From the NCBI GenBank assembly GCA_963843835.1, contig CAWJMD010000008.1, forward strand, positions 868,001-932,000: a DNA stretch of 64,000 bases, given 5' to 3'. A program made the translations under genes and the position numbers. Numbering within the stretch: position 1 is the stretch's first letter; every line of letters begins with the position of its first letter. This document shows positions 44,745 to 53,188 of the stretch, in pieces. Source of the DNA: CAWJMD01 sp963843835 (GTDB lineage: Bacteria > Actinomycetota > Actinomycetes > Actinomycetales > CAWJMD01). The notes under the pieces were generated by a model, which was given only the letters and a program-made list of their open reading frames with translations, made no database searches and was not told where the DNA came from.

Positions 44745-45485
44745 ATGGCCCGGCCCACCGAACCCCCCCGACGCCCGGCCGCCGGCGACGGCAGCTTCAA
44801 GGCCGCGACCAGCCGCAACGGACCCGCCCACGTGCACGAGCTGCCCGAGGTAGACACCGGCGACGGCCTGACGGTCCGGCAGCGCAAGGTGCTCGACTGC
44901 ATCCGCGACGCCGTGGCCGCGCGGGGCTACCCGCCGAGCATGCGCGAGATCGGCGAGAGCGTCGGCCTGACCAGCCCGTCGAGCGTGGCGCACCAGCTCG
45001 CCACGCTGGAGAAGAAGGGCTTCCTGCGCCGCGACCCGAACCGTCCGCGGGCGATCGAGGTCGTCTCCCCCGAGGAGATCGACCCGACCGGCTCCGGGGA
45101 CGCGTTCCCCGAGCCGTCCTACGTGCCCCTGGTCGGACGGATCGCCGCCGGCGGCCCGATCCTGGCGGAGGAGACGGTGGAGGACGTCTTCCCGCTCCCC
45201 CGCCAGCTCGTCGGCGACGGTCAGCTCTTCCTGCTCAAGGTCGTGGGCGAGTCGATGATCGACGCCGCGATCTGCGACGGCGACTGGGTGGTCATCCGCC
45301 AGCAGCAGGTGGCTGAGAACGGCGAGATCGTCGCCGCCATGATCGACGGCGAGGCGACCGTCAAGACCTACAAGCGCAAGGACGGGCACCTCTGGCTGAT
45401 GCCCCACAACCCGGCCTTCGAGCCGATCAACGGCGACGACGCGCAGATCCTGGGTCGCGTCGTGGCGGTGCTGCGGAGCGTCTGA
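44745..45485 (+). CDS. lexA: SOS repressor LexA
   Basis: A 246-residue repressor that self-cleaves when stimulated by RecA. The N-terminal winged helix reads TVRQRKVLDCIRDAVAARGY, PSMREIGESVGLTSPSSVAHQLATLE. The cleavage site Ala-Gly lies in GRIAAGGPI, and the catalytic pair is Ser in VVGESMIDAAI and Lys in GEATVKTYKR. The C-terminal dimer domain is complete, ending QILGRVVAVLRSV. The start ATG 44745 has AGGAGG nearby; the first 35 residues are a variable tail common in actinobacteria. Four SOS-type boxes upstream predict autoregulation. The S4 gene starts one base after its stop. Confidence 0.96.
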   Translation: MARPTEPPRRPAAGDGSFKAATSRNGPAHVHELPEVDTGDGLTVRQRKVLDCIRDAVAARGYPPSMREIGESVGLTSPSSVAHQLATLEKKGFLRRDPNRPRAIEVVSPEEIDPTGSGDAFPEPSYVPLVGRIAAGGPILAEETVEDVFPLPRQLVGDGQLFLLKVVGESMIDAAICDGDWVVIRQQQVAENGEIVAAMIDGEATVKTYKRKDGHLWLMPHNPAFEPINGDDAQILGRVVAVLRSV

Positions 45486-45486
45486 G

Positions 45487-45717
45487 GTGAGCGACCAGCT
45501 CGTCTCGATCCGTGACACGTCGATCCGGCTCGGCCAGCTGCTGAAGCTGGCCGGGTTGGCCGACGACGGTGCGGTGGCGAAGGCGATGCTCGACGACGGG
45601 CTCGTCCAGGTGGACGGGGAGCCGGAGTCCCGTCGTGGCCGCCAGATCCGTCCGGGCGACGTCGTCACCGTGGAGGTCCATGGTGACGTGGTGAGCCTGA
45701 CGGTCCAGCCGCGCTGA
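45487..45717 (+). CDS. S4 domain RNA-binding protein (YbcJ/YaaA-like)
   Basis: A 76-residue protein made almost entirely of an S4 RNA-binding domain (IRLGQLLKLAGLADDGAVAKAMLDDGLVQVDGEPESRRGRQIRPGD in pieces: RLGQLLKLAGLA, LVQVDGEPESRRGRQI, PGDVVTVEV). GTG 45487 is one base past the lexA stop, with GAGGTGAGC-like sequence around it. Small S4 proteins bind structured RNA and are often linked to ribosome or RNA-quality functions. It is probably cotranscribed with lexA and so may be SOS-linked. Confidence 0.88.
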   Translation: MSDQLVSIRDTSIRLGQLLKLAGLADDGAVAKAMLDDGLVQVDGEPESRRGRQIRPGDVVTVEVHGDVVSLTVQPR

Positions 45718-45756
45718 CCGTCCGCCGACTGCCAGCGCTCAGCTACGGTTCGGTGC

Positions 45757-46137
45757 ATGACTTCTCGGGTCTCCCACACCACGTTCGACTGTCGCGATGC
45801 CTACTCGCTGTCCGCGTGGTGGAAGCCGGTCCTCGGGTACACCGACCTCCCCGACGACCCCAACGAGCCGGGCGACGAGCAGTGCATGATCGTCGACCCG
45901 AGCAGCGGCCACCGTCTGCTCTTCATCGAGGTGCCCGAGGACAAGCGGACGAAGAACAGGGTCCATCTCGATCTCAGGCCCAGTGATCGGTTGCGCGACG
46001 AGGAGATCGCCCGCGTTCTGGGCCTGGGCGCCAGCGAGGTCGAGGACCGACGCAACACGGACGGCACGGGTTGGGTCGTGCTTGCCGACCCCGAGGGCAA
46101 CGAGTTCTGCATCCTCCGAAGCGACGCCGAGCTGTAG
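45757..46137 (+). CDS. VOC family (glyoxalase-like) protein
   Basis: A 126-residue protein with two beta-alpha-beta-beta-beta modules. It begins SRVSHTTFDCRDAYSLSAWWKPVLGY, has RLLFIEVPEDKRTKNRVHLDL (His/metal region) and ends with TGWVVLADPEGNEFCILRSD, the usual DPEGNEFC motif. Family members bind metals, antibiotics or small ligands; here only the fold can be assigned. Start ATG 45757. It is the last plus-strand gene of the lexA group. Confidence 0.88.
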   Translation: MTSRVSHTTFDCRDAYSLSAWWKPVLGYTDLPDDPNEPGDEQCMIVDPSSGHRLLFIEVPEDKRTKNRVHLDLRPSDRLRDEEIARVLGLGASEVEDRRNTDGTGWVVLADPEGNEFCILRSDAEL

Positions 46138-46171
46138 GGCTAGGCCCGGACCTGCTGCAGGGCGTCGCGCC

Positions 46172-47200
46172 TCAATCCGGTGGACGGAACTCCTTGCGCG
46201 GGTACCCGGGCATCATGCGGATGTTCGTGATCGGCTCACCGGGCAGCCAGTCGTAGGCGTCGAGTCGCCAGCGCGTCCGCTCCACCCAGTGCCTGACGCG
46301 CACCGGCAGGACGTAGCTGCCACAGGCCTCGAGGATGCGGCGCAGCTCGCCCTCGTCGTCCCCTGCGACGCTGAGCAACAGGTCGAGCTCGGCCCTCACC
46401 TGCGAGAACGCCGGCTCCTTGGTCGAGCTGCACACGTCCTGCATGCCGTGCGCCGGGGCGTCGCGGTGCTGCCCGAACCAGGGACCGTAGAAGTGGCACA
46501 GGGCCGGGAAGTGCGCTCGCACAGCGGTGTCCAGCACAAGCTCCGGATAGGCGGTCCGTATGTAGACCTCGCCCGTCTCGAGGTCCCGGCGCATGACGAC
46601 GACGGCCGCGCTCGTGAGGTAGACCTCACCTCGCTCGACGTCGAGACGGCTTCCGGCATCGGGCTCGGACGTCACCACCGTTCCGACGCGGTCCATCTCG
46701 TCGCCCAGGTCGGCGTAGAGGTGCAGTGCGCGCCAGCCGAGCGACTCGGGGTCGGACTGGAACTGACGCACCAGCGGGTAGTGCCGGCGGACGACCAGAT
46801 CGCAGGCGCGACCGGCAGCCTTGCGGTCGATGAAGGCCGACCTCCGCGGAAGGGTGAGGCCGTCGCGGTTGGGTCCGCGCGGCGGGATGACGGACGGGTT
46901 CGCGATCGCCTCGCGGACGCGGGACAACGCGGCCCGGATGAGCTGGCGATAGCTCATGGGGCCGTCCCAGATGGGCCCCTCCAGCAACCCTGCTGGCATG
47001 ACGTCCATCGCGATCTGCTCGGTGACGGCGACCTCGATCAGGCGCTCGAGTTCGTCGGCCACGCCCTCGAGCTCACCATCGTCGATCAACTTCCGGATCT
47101 GCTCGTCCATCACGATGGCGTGATCCATGTCGCTACTCTCGGCCCCGTCGTAGTGACGCCAGAGCAGAGTCCGCACGCCTTTGTGCTGGGTCTGTCTCAT
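46172..47200 (-). CDS. Protein coupled to the RNase A-like toxin (candidate immunity factor)
   Basis: A 342-residue protein starting at ATG 47200, which overlaps the toxin stop (ATGA). No signal peptide or TM segment is visible, as expected for a cytoplasmic immunity protein, though it is longer than most. The middle contains GEVYLTSAAVVVMRRDLETG and EVYIRTAYPELVLD, which look like the strand pair of a toxin-type RNase fold, and the C-terminus RHWVERTRWRLDAYDWLPGE. The family is not recognised. The coupling and the position downstream of the toxin are the only evidence for immunity; it could equally be a second effector or accessory protein. Confidence 0.6.
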   Translation of the reverse strand: MRQTQHKGVRTLLWRHYDGAESSDMDHAIVMDEQIRKLIDDGELEGVADELERLIEVAVTEQIAMDVMPAGLLEGPIWDGPMSYRQLIRAALSRVREAIANPSVIPPRGPNRDGLTLPRRSAFIDRKAAGRACDLVVRRHYPLVRQFQSDPESLGWRALHLYADLGDEMDRVGTVVTSEPDAGSRLDVERGEVYLTSAAVVVMRRDLETGEVYIRTAYPELVLDTAVRAHFPALCHFYGPWFGQHRDAPAHGMQDVCSSTKEPAFSQVRAELDLLLSVAGDDEGELRRILEACGSYVLPVRVRHWVERTRWRLDAYDWLPGEPITNIRMMPGYPRKEFRPPD

Positions 47201-48648
47201 GGTGAGCTCCCCTCTTGGCCAACCGGACTCAGGCGCGTGGTTCTAATGAACAGTTCGTCTCCGCGACGCGCCAGGACGACGTCCACGCAGTTCGCCGCGC
47301 TAGTGATCACATCGCCTTCTCCGTCCAGCCTCATCATGAGACCGATGTCGTGTCCCGGCCCAACAGCGATCTCCATGGTCTCTTCCCCCGAGGCCCACCA
47401 CTTTCGAATCGCTGGGAGGTTGTCTCGGATGCCTGCGGTGATGACGGCTTCCGCGGTCGCCCGGTCGGTCCACACTGAGGCCGTGCCGGGTCTGTTGCCC
47501 ATGCTGCCGTCCGGCAGTGGGGTCCCCGTGCGCAACCGGTACTCGAGGTACTCCTCATCCACATCGACGTGTCGGCTCAGCGTGTGCCCCATGTGCGCGT
47601 GCTCGGAAGCATCGAGGTCCACGCCCGCGGCCAGCTGGTCCAGCGTCTGGGTCTTCGGCCGCGGTGCGGACATGTCCTGCATCTGGCGGGCGAAGCGGAT
47701 CCGGTCCTCGGGCGGCACCACCTTGCAGGTCGGTTTCGCCGCCCACAGCATCAGAGGGATCGACAGCCCGAACCCGCCGGTGACCCCGGCCGAGCACGTC
47801 GGTGCGTCACCGAGGCGGAGCACCGTGTCGGTGTCGGCGTCCGGGAGTCGGGTTCGCTTGAACGGCGACAGTGCGCCGGCGATCAGGGCCAGGTCCGTGC
47901 CGACGCCCTCGCCCCAGCGCCCGTCGCCGTAGGCCGGAGCCCCGAGCATCTCCTCGACCGTCCGGACGGGGTGCAGCAGCTGGTCCTTCAGCCCGAGCAG
48001 CAGGGCCTGTGCCACGTCGTCGAAGGTCGTCGGGTCGTCGATCACGCTCTGCACCAGCGCGAGCGGCTCGACGACCATCTGCTGTGTCATCGTCTCGGGG
48101 ATCGCCCACAGCTGGTCGCCAGTTGACAGCGCCCCGTCGTCGAGGAGCGCGCACACACGGCCTGCCGCTCCCTCGAGCAGTGACTCCGCGTCCCCGAAGC
48201 GGCGCTCCCACGCCGTCACCTTCTGCTGAAGTGCGTCTCGTTCCGCCACCAGCACGTCGTAGCGGGCGATCCCACCCAGGTCCGTGACGTCGATCCCCGC
48301 CCGCCCCGGGTCGGACAGCGTGACCTCGAGCTCGCCCAGTCGGTGCGCGTCCTCGCGCCACCGGGTCACGACCATGGCCGCCTCGTCGGCGAAGTCGACG
48401 ATGGCGCGCGAGAGGTCGTGGCACGCATCGGCCAGGTCCGTGGCCTGGCGTGAGACGGCCGCTCGCCCGTCGAGGAAGCGCTGGCTCGCCACGCCGGCCC
48501 ACGCCGGCGCCATGGCAGCGGCGAGCTCGTCGAGACACTCCTCGGCCGCGATCGCTGCCCGACGCAGTTCGAGAGAGGCGCCGTGGCCAGCGGAGGCGTC
48601 GATGTGCGGGATGGGTGCGCCGTACGCGTCCGTCAACGCGATGGTCAT
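47197..48648 (-). CDS. ESX-type polymorphic toxin with RNase A-like C-terminal domain
   Basis: A 483-residue protein. The N-terminal 200 residues are helical (RRAAIAAEECLDELAAAMAP, AWAGVASQRFLDGRAAVS, HDLSRAIVDFADEAAMVVTR), as in type VII-secreted toxin scaffolds. A central region follows with QMVVEPLALVQSVIDD and HPVRTVEEMLGAPAYG. The C-terminus (about 344-470) fits the bacterial RNase A-like domain of CdiA-type toxins: HMGHTLSRHV carries the catalytic-type His, SVWTDRATAEAVI and WASGEETMEIAV follow, and VDVVLARRGDELFIRTTRL holds the final strands with Thr. ATG 48648 overlaps the upstream gene (ATGA) and its stop overlaps the downstream gene. Secretion through an ESX system encoded elsewhere is inferred. 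Confidence 0.75.
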   Translation of the reverse strand: MTIALTDAYGAPIPHIDASAGHGASLELRRAAIAAEECLDELAAAMAPAWAGVASQRFLDGRAAVSRQATDLADACHDLSRAIVDFADEAAMVVTRWREDAHRLGELEVTLSDPGRAGIDVTDLGGIARYDVLVAERDALQQKVTAWERRFGDAESLLEGAAGRVCALLDDGALSTGDQLWAIPETMTQQMVVEPLALVQSVIDDPTTFDDVAQALLLGLKDQLLHPVRTVEEMLGAPAYGDGRWGEGVGTDLALIAGALSPFKRTRLPDADTDTVLRLGDAPTCSAGVTGGFGLSIPLMLWAAKPTCKVVPPEDRIRFARQMQDMSAPRPKTQTLDQLAAGVDLDASEHAHMGHTLSRHVDVDEEYLEYRLRTGTPLPDGSMGNRPGTASVWTDRATAEAVITAGIRDNLPAIRKWWASGEETMEIAVGPGHDIGLMMRLDGEGDVITSAANCVDVVLARRGDELFIRTTRLSPVGQEGSSP

Positions 48649-48968
48649 CGCGGCGCCTGCTGGTCTGCGGCCGCGTAGCCCTCCGCTGCACGGGTCAGGC
48701 GCTCCGCGGTGAGCTGGGCGTGGTGCCCGGCCAGGACTGCAGCAGTGCCGAGCGCCTCCATCGCGGCGGCGACGGTGCCGCGGATCTCGGACGGGCACCA
48801 CGCGCCGAGGGTGTCTGCCGCATCGAGGACGTCAGCCCGCGCACGCTGCGCGGCCTCGGCCCCTCGGCCCATGCGGCCCGCACAGGCCTGGAGCTCGGCG
48901 GGGTCGACTTGGTAGCGCACAAGCGGGATCAAACCACCGTCAGTGACACCATCCGGCTGGTTGTCCAC
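48645..48968 (-). CDS. ESX secretion-associated small protein (EspC/WXG-like) with a YxxxD signal
   Basis: A 107-residue helical protein: YQVDPAELQACAGRMGRGAE, RARADVLDAADTLGAW (a WC in the usual WxG turn), GTVAAAMEALGTAAVLAGHH, and RAAEGYAAADQQ. The C-terminal YAAAD matches the YxxxD/E signal of ESX substrates. Start GTG 48968 with GAGG ahead. It overlaps the toxin gene by 4 bp. Such proteins pair with larger toxins for export, so it is probably the toxin's secretion partner. Confidence 0.7.
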   Translation of the reverse strand: MDNQPDGVTDGGLIPLVRYQVDPAELQACAGRMGRGAEAAQRARADVLDAADTLGAWCPSEIRGTVAAAMEALGTAAVLAGHHAQLTAERLTRAAEGYAAADQQAPR

Positions 48969-48980
48969 AGCCTCGCTGGG

Positions 48981-49621
48981 TCAGGGCAGCGGGTCGGCCA
49001 CCAGCTCGTTGCGACCGGCCAGCGCCTGCACCGCGATCGGGGCGCTGTCGACCTGCGCCTGGCCCGGGATCGGCAGCCACGGACCGCCCGCGACCGAGTA
49101 CTCACCCGAGTAGTAGGTCGTCATCGTGATCGCGAACGACCCGCGCTCCCCGTACTCATGGGTGTTCGTCAACGCCGGGTAGGCCGCCCCCGCTGCGCTA
49201 GTCGGACCGAGGACGTAGCCGTCACCGAAGTCCCACGCGTAGCCATGTGGCGTTGCGCGCACCTGCACCGGGTACGACAGCAACGTCGTGTCGATCACCG
49301 TCGGGCCGGCCTCGGTCGCGAACACGTTCGTCGGCATCCCCACCAGCACGTACCCACCCGGAGGCTCGACCGTGCTCGTGCCCGCAGGGAGTGGAAGGCG
49401 CTGGAAGTCGGCCAGAGTCATCGCGGGGAGCGGCGTCGGGGTCGCACCGGCGTACCCGGGGTGTTGCAGCGATCGGTGACGAACTCCCAGCCGGGCTGGC
49501 CGACCGCCACCGTGACGGGTGCGCGGAAGATGAACACGCGGAAGTACGGCGCGGGGCAGCCGAGCGCCGACTTCGAGCACATGCTGTCAACACCCAGCGA
49601 CTGGGCGTGTTCCCCGCGCAT
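48981..49621 (-). pseudogene. Secreted protein with a PKD-like domain, frame-disrupted, part of the ESX-toxin locus
   Basis: Pieces are CSKSALGCPAPYFRVFIFRA with PVTVAVGQPGWEFVTDRC, then (after an indel near 49465) YAGATPTPLPAMTLADFQRL, PLPAGTSTVEPPGGYVLVGM, ATPHGYAWDFGDGYVLGP, the PKD strand pair NTHEYGERGSFAITMTTYYS, and AGRNELVADPLP to the stop. This series is a known arrangement in actinobacterial genes lying just upstream of ESX-type toxin operons, as here. The WDFGDG is the PKD hallmark. The N-terminus and signal peptide are not in frame; the coding may extend to about 49744. The frame upstream ends in a stop there, so a second indel or a truncation is likely. Confidence 0.6.
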
Positions 49622-49744
49622 GCGGGTAGGCGATGTAGTGCATTCGAACGTGGGCGCCAGCGGGTTCGGATCGCCAACCGTCTCGATGCCCTCACCTCGG
49701 CCTGCTCCTCGGATGTGCGTCCAAGTTCACGGCACCGTCCTCGG

Positions 49745-50104
49745 CAGGGTCGATGTGGGAATGCCGAGGGCCACGACACGCACTGCCCGGCAATCATCGC
49801 CGGCTGGTGCGAGTGGCAAGAGGATGGACAACGCCCGGAGTGAGCTCTCATCGACGGCTGCCCACCTCAGCACCGTCCACGCGACCGGTCCTAGCCAAGT
49901 GCCGCAGCCTTGGCCAGACTGGTTCGTCGGTGTCTTCGCCTGATCGATGCACCGAAGCCGTTGGTCGCAGGACGTCGACCGCTGCGTCGGCGTAGCGTAG
50001 TGATGACGATCACGAGGCCGTCCGATGCGGAGAGGTGCAGTCAACCGTGTCGACGACGAGCGTGACCTGACCGCCGGTCAGGGCCGTCCGCATTAAGCCA
50101 AGGT
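49745..50104. other. Stretch with no supportable gene
   Basis: About 360 bp. A minus-strand open frame (49727-50044) reads SSLRALSILLPLAPAGDDCR and could be part of the damaged PKD-protein N-terminus, but it cannot be joined with confidence. Nothing else is seen. Confidence 0.35.
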
Positions 50105-50442
50105 TCAGGATCGTCGTCTAGGAATGCCGCTGCCTTCGCAGTCAGGAATCGTCGAAGAGCCTTCGAGCGGAGTCGCTGTCCCCGTTCGGTACCCGTAGTT
50201 CACCAACGCGAACCAGTGCCTGACGAACGGCCGCTGGCTCCCGCGTCGGACTCGACCTTCGCCTCGTCCGGCATCACCGGCAACGCGACGGTCTCCGTCG
50301 GACTCACCGTCTCACTCGGGGTCGAAGCGGCCGCCGTGGCGGACGAGGACGGCGCCGGCTCACCCCCTCCGGTACACCCGCCGAGCACGACGACCAGCAC
50401 CGCCGCCCCCGCGGCCCCGAGCCGCTGCCCCCGTGATCGCAC
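50105..50442 (-). pseudogene. DUF6318-like lipoprotein, frame-disrupted and probably truncated
   Basis: GTG 50442 gives RSRGQRLGAAGAAVLVVVLGGC, a lipoprotein signal with lipobox LGGC, a Ser/Thr/Pro linker and LPVMPDEAKVESDAGA. After an indel near 50225 the protein continues PFVRHWFALVNYGYRTGTAT and PLEGSSTIPDCEGSGIP to a TGA at 50105. The A-x-F-V-R-x-W-F-x-L-V-N-Y-G-Y/A-x-T-G-T/D motif is characteristic of the actinobacterial DUF6318 lipoproteins, which normally continue for another 60 or so residues with further Cys. The function is unknown. Confidence 0.5.
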
Positions 50443-50561
50443 GATCGGAACGTACCCCACCGCCAGCGACCTCAAACAGCACTATCCACCGGCTCACGCC
50501 AGGTACTGCAGCGTTGAACCACTCCGGTCCCGAACGGCACACCTGCCCCACTGCCCAAGGC

Positions 50562-52601
50562 TCAGGACCCCGCGCTGCGCTCCGCGTCGGTCGCCAGCTC
50601 GTCCAACCGTCGCAGCGCCCCTAGTACCACCTCACGGTCCGTCGTCGCCCACATCGGCGGCAGCGACGCCCGCAGGTACCCGGCGTACCGCGCCTTCGCG
50701 AGCCGCGAGTCGAGCACGGCGACCACGCCGCGGTCCTCCATCGACCGCACCAACCGTCCGGCGCCCTGCGCCAGCCGGAGCGCGGCGTGCTGTGCCGACA
50801 CCGCCATGAACCCGTTGCCGCCCGACTTCGCGACGGCCTCCGACCTCGCCGACATCAGCGGGTCGTCCGGCCGCGGGAACGGCACCCGGTCGATCACCAC
50901 GAGCTGGCACGACGTGCCGGGCACGTCCACGCCCTGCCACAGCGACAGCGTCCCGAACAGGCACGTCGCCGGGTCGGCGGCGAACTGCCGGACCAGCGTG
51001 GGCATCGAGTCGTCGCCCTGGCACAGGATCGGCATGTCGAGCCGCTGCCTCAGCGCCTCTGCGGCGGCCTCGGCCGCGCGCCGCGACGAGAACAGCCCCA
51101 GGGTCCGGCCGCCCGCGGCCGACACCAGCGCCTCCAGCTCGTCGAGCGTGCCCTCCCCTCCCCCGTCGCGTCCCGGCGGCGGCAGGTGCGCGGCCATGTA
51201 GAGGATCGACTGGCGCTGGTAGTCGAAGGGGCTGCCCACGTCCAGGCCGTGCCAGGTAGGGGCTCCGGCCCCCACCAGCCCGACCGACCGCGCCGCCGCC
51301 TCGAACGTCCCCCCGACCGTCAGCGTCGCGGACGTCATCACCACCGCGCGGTCGGCGAAGAGCTTGTCCCGCAACGGCATCGCGACGGACAGCGGGGCCA
51401 CGTTCAACGTGCGCCGAGGCGTGCCCCGTCCGAAGTCGGAGACCGTCAGCCATGCAACGTCCGACGCGTGCCCCGCCGCCAGCCGCTCGGCGACGTCGAA
51501 CACCTCGGCCAGCGCGGCCCGAGCCTGCTGCAGACCGCCGACCGCCTCGGTGCCGCCGGCCTGTACCCGTCCTGGCGCCGCCTCTCGCAGCGAACCCGCC
51601 GCACCGCGCGCCGCGTCGCGCACCTGCTCGACGGCGAGCTGCAGGGTGCCCGGCAGCCCCTCGGAGAACCGCCCCTCGGGCAGTTCCTCCAGCGCTGACT
51701 CCAGGTCACCGGCCGCTGCGATCAGCCGGTCCGTGTCGACCCCCGCGTGCTTGCGCGACCTGCTCGCCGCGGCCTCGACCATCGGGACCGTCAGCTGGTC
51801 GCTGACGACGCCGGTGACGCGGTCGGCCAGCTCGTGCGCCTCGTCGACCACCAGCACGTCGTGCTCGGGCAGGATCTGGCGTCCCTCGAACGAGTCGATA
51901 GCCAGCAGCGCGTGGTTCGTCACCACGACGTCGACCTCGCGCGCCCGCTGTCGCGCCCGCTCGCTGAAGCACTCGGCCGCTATCGGGCACTGCTGGGCAC
52001 CAAGGCACTCGAACGCCGACACCGCGACCTGCCGCCACGCCCGTTCGCTCACCCCGGGCACCAGCTCGTCTCGGTCGCCGCTGTCGGTCTCCTCCGCCCA
52101 CTCCCTCAGCCGCACCACCTCACGGCCGAGCGGGGACGACGGACCGGTGCTGGCCTCGGTGACCACTCGACCGGGGAGCGGCTCGAGGTCGAACAGGCCG
52201 CCCTCGTCGTCCTGCGGGAAGCCACCCGAGAGCTTGTGCTTGCAGACGTAGTTGCCGCGGCCCTTCACCATCTGGAACGTGAGCTCGCGGCCGATCAGCG
52301 GCTTCAGCGACGCCGCGAGCCGGGGCAGGTCGCGCTCGACCACCTGCGCCTGCAGCGCCAGCGTGGCGGTCGACACCACAGCACGCGTCTTCGACTCGAC
52401 GGCGTGCCGCACCATCGGCACGAGGTACGCGAGCGACTTCCCGGTGCCGGTGCCCGCCTGCACCAGCAGCGCGGCGCCCTCGTCGAACGCCTTCGCGACG
52501 GCATCGGCCATCTGGTGCTGGCCCGGCCGCTCCGTGCCGGCGATTCCACCGACGGCGGCTGTCAGCAGGTCATCCACCGGAGGCAGGTCGGGGTCGTTCA
52601 C
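50562..52601 (-). CDS. DinG/XPD-like ATP-dependent DNA helicase
   Basis: A 679-residue superfamily 2 helicase of the DinG/YoaA type, which unwinds 5'-3' and uses an iron-sulfur cluster. Walker A is VQAGTGTGKSLAY (about residues 47-59). Motifs follow: VVSTATLALQAQ, VVVDEAHELAD (DEAH box), MTSATL and the late LFGTLSLWQGVDVPG. The Fe-S region has YVCKHKLSGG and CLGAQQCPIAAECF with four suitable Cys. The QGAGRLVRS motif VI is present. It is complete, with a start at ATG 52601. Role: repair of R-loops and replication-blocking structures. It is transcribed alone, before the two tandem membrane proteins. Confidence 0.9.
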   Translation of the reverse strand: MNDPDLPPVDDLLTAAVGGIAGTERPGQHQMADAVAKAFDEGAALLVQAGTGTGKSLAYLVPMVRHAVESKTRAVVSTATLALQAQVVERDLPRLAASLKPLIGRELTFQMVKGRGNYVCKHKLSGGFPQDDEGGLFDLEPLPGRVVTEASTGPSSPLGREVVRLREWAEETDSGDRDELVPGVSERAWRQVAVSAFECLGAQQCPIAAECFSERARQRAREVDVVVTNHALLAIDSFEGRQILPEHDVLVVDEAHELADRVTGVVSDQLTVPMVEAAASRSRKHAGVDTDRLIAAAGDLESALEELPEGRFSEGLPGTLQLAVEQVRDAARGAAGSLREAAPGRVQAGGTEAVGGLQQARAALAEVFDVAERLAAGHASDVAWLTVSDFGRGTPRRTLNVAPLSVAMPLRDKLFADRAVVMTSATLTVGGTFEAAARSVGLVGAGAPTWHGLDVGSPFDYQRQSILYMAAHLPPPGRDGGGEGTLDELEALVSAAGGRTLGLFSSRRAAEAAAEALRQRLDMPILCQGDDSMPTLVRQFAADPATCLFGTLSLWQGVDVPGTSCQLVVIDRVPFPRPDDPLMSARSEAVAKSGGNGFMAVSAQHAALRLAQGAGRLVRSMEDRGVVAVLDSRLAKARYAGYLRASLPPMWATTDREVVLGALRRLDELATDAERSAGS

Positions 52602-52619
52602 CCGACGAACCTAGTAGCC

Positions 52620-53075
52620 CTAGAACCCTGGGGTGACCGCGGTCAGGCCGAGGACGAAGCGGACGACCAGGCCGAGCACGCCGGTGACCACCAGCGCGCA
52701 CAGCGCCGCCAGCAGTGCCTGCAGGAAGGACGGGAATGTTCGGTACGCCCGACCGCGACGCAGCAGCAGGAGGGCCACGACGGTCAGCCCGATGCCGATG
52801 ATGAGGTTGATCGCGGCGCCACCGATCATCGTGGCGATCAGCCCGCCCGACCGACGCTGCGAGAAGGCCTCGGAGCCGTACAGCAGGAACAGGCCGACCA
52901 CGAACAAGAAGGCGAACCAGCCGACCACCCAGCCGACGTTCAGACCCACGCCCCACCACACGGCCGGCTTCAGGGGACGCTCGGGCTTGGGCGGCGCGGG
53001 AGCGGGGTGCTGCCAACCCTGCGGGGGCTGCGGCGGGGGCCACGGGCCGGCGGACGGAGCGGAAGGCTGGCTCAT
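52620..53075 (-). CDS. Four-TM membrane protein with a Pro-rich N-terminus, paralogue A
   Basis: A 151-residue protein. The cytoplasmic N-terminus is rich in Pro/Gln (PWPPPQPPQGWQHP), then PKPERPLKPAVWWGVGLNVGWVVGWF leads into the first TM. Three more hydrophobic segments follow, including FLFVVGLFLLYGSEA, INLIIGIGLTVVALLLL and ALCALVVTGVLGLVVRF. Paralogue B is immediately upstream with the same design and the shared motif PERPLKPAVWW. The function is unknown. Start ATG 53075. Confidence 0.7.
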   Translation of the reverse strand: MSQPSAPSAGPWPPPQPPQGWQHPAPAPPKPERPLKPAVWWGVGLNVGWVVGWFAFLFVVGLFLLYGSEAFSQRRSGGLIATMIGGAAINLIIGIGLTVVALLLLRRGRAYRTFPSFLQALLAALCALVVTGVLGLVVRFVLGLTAVTPGF

Positions 53076-53188
53076 GGCGACATCGTGACAGAGCGGACGG
53101 TCGGTTTTGCGCAGGTCGGTCGAGGCCGTGGCCGTGGCTCACCCGCGAGCCGACACCGGGGGCTCGGTCTCGGCCGCCGGCCGACGAC

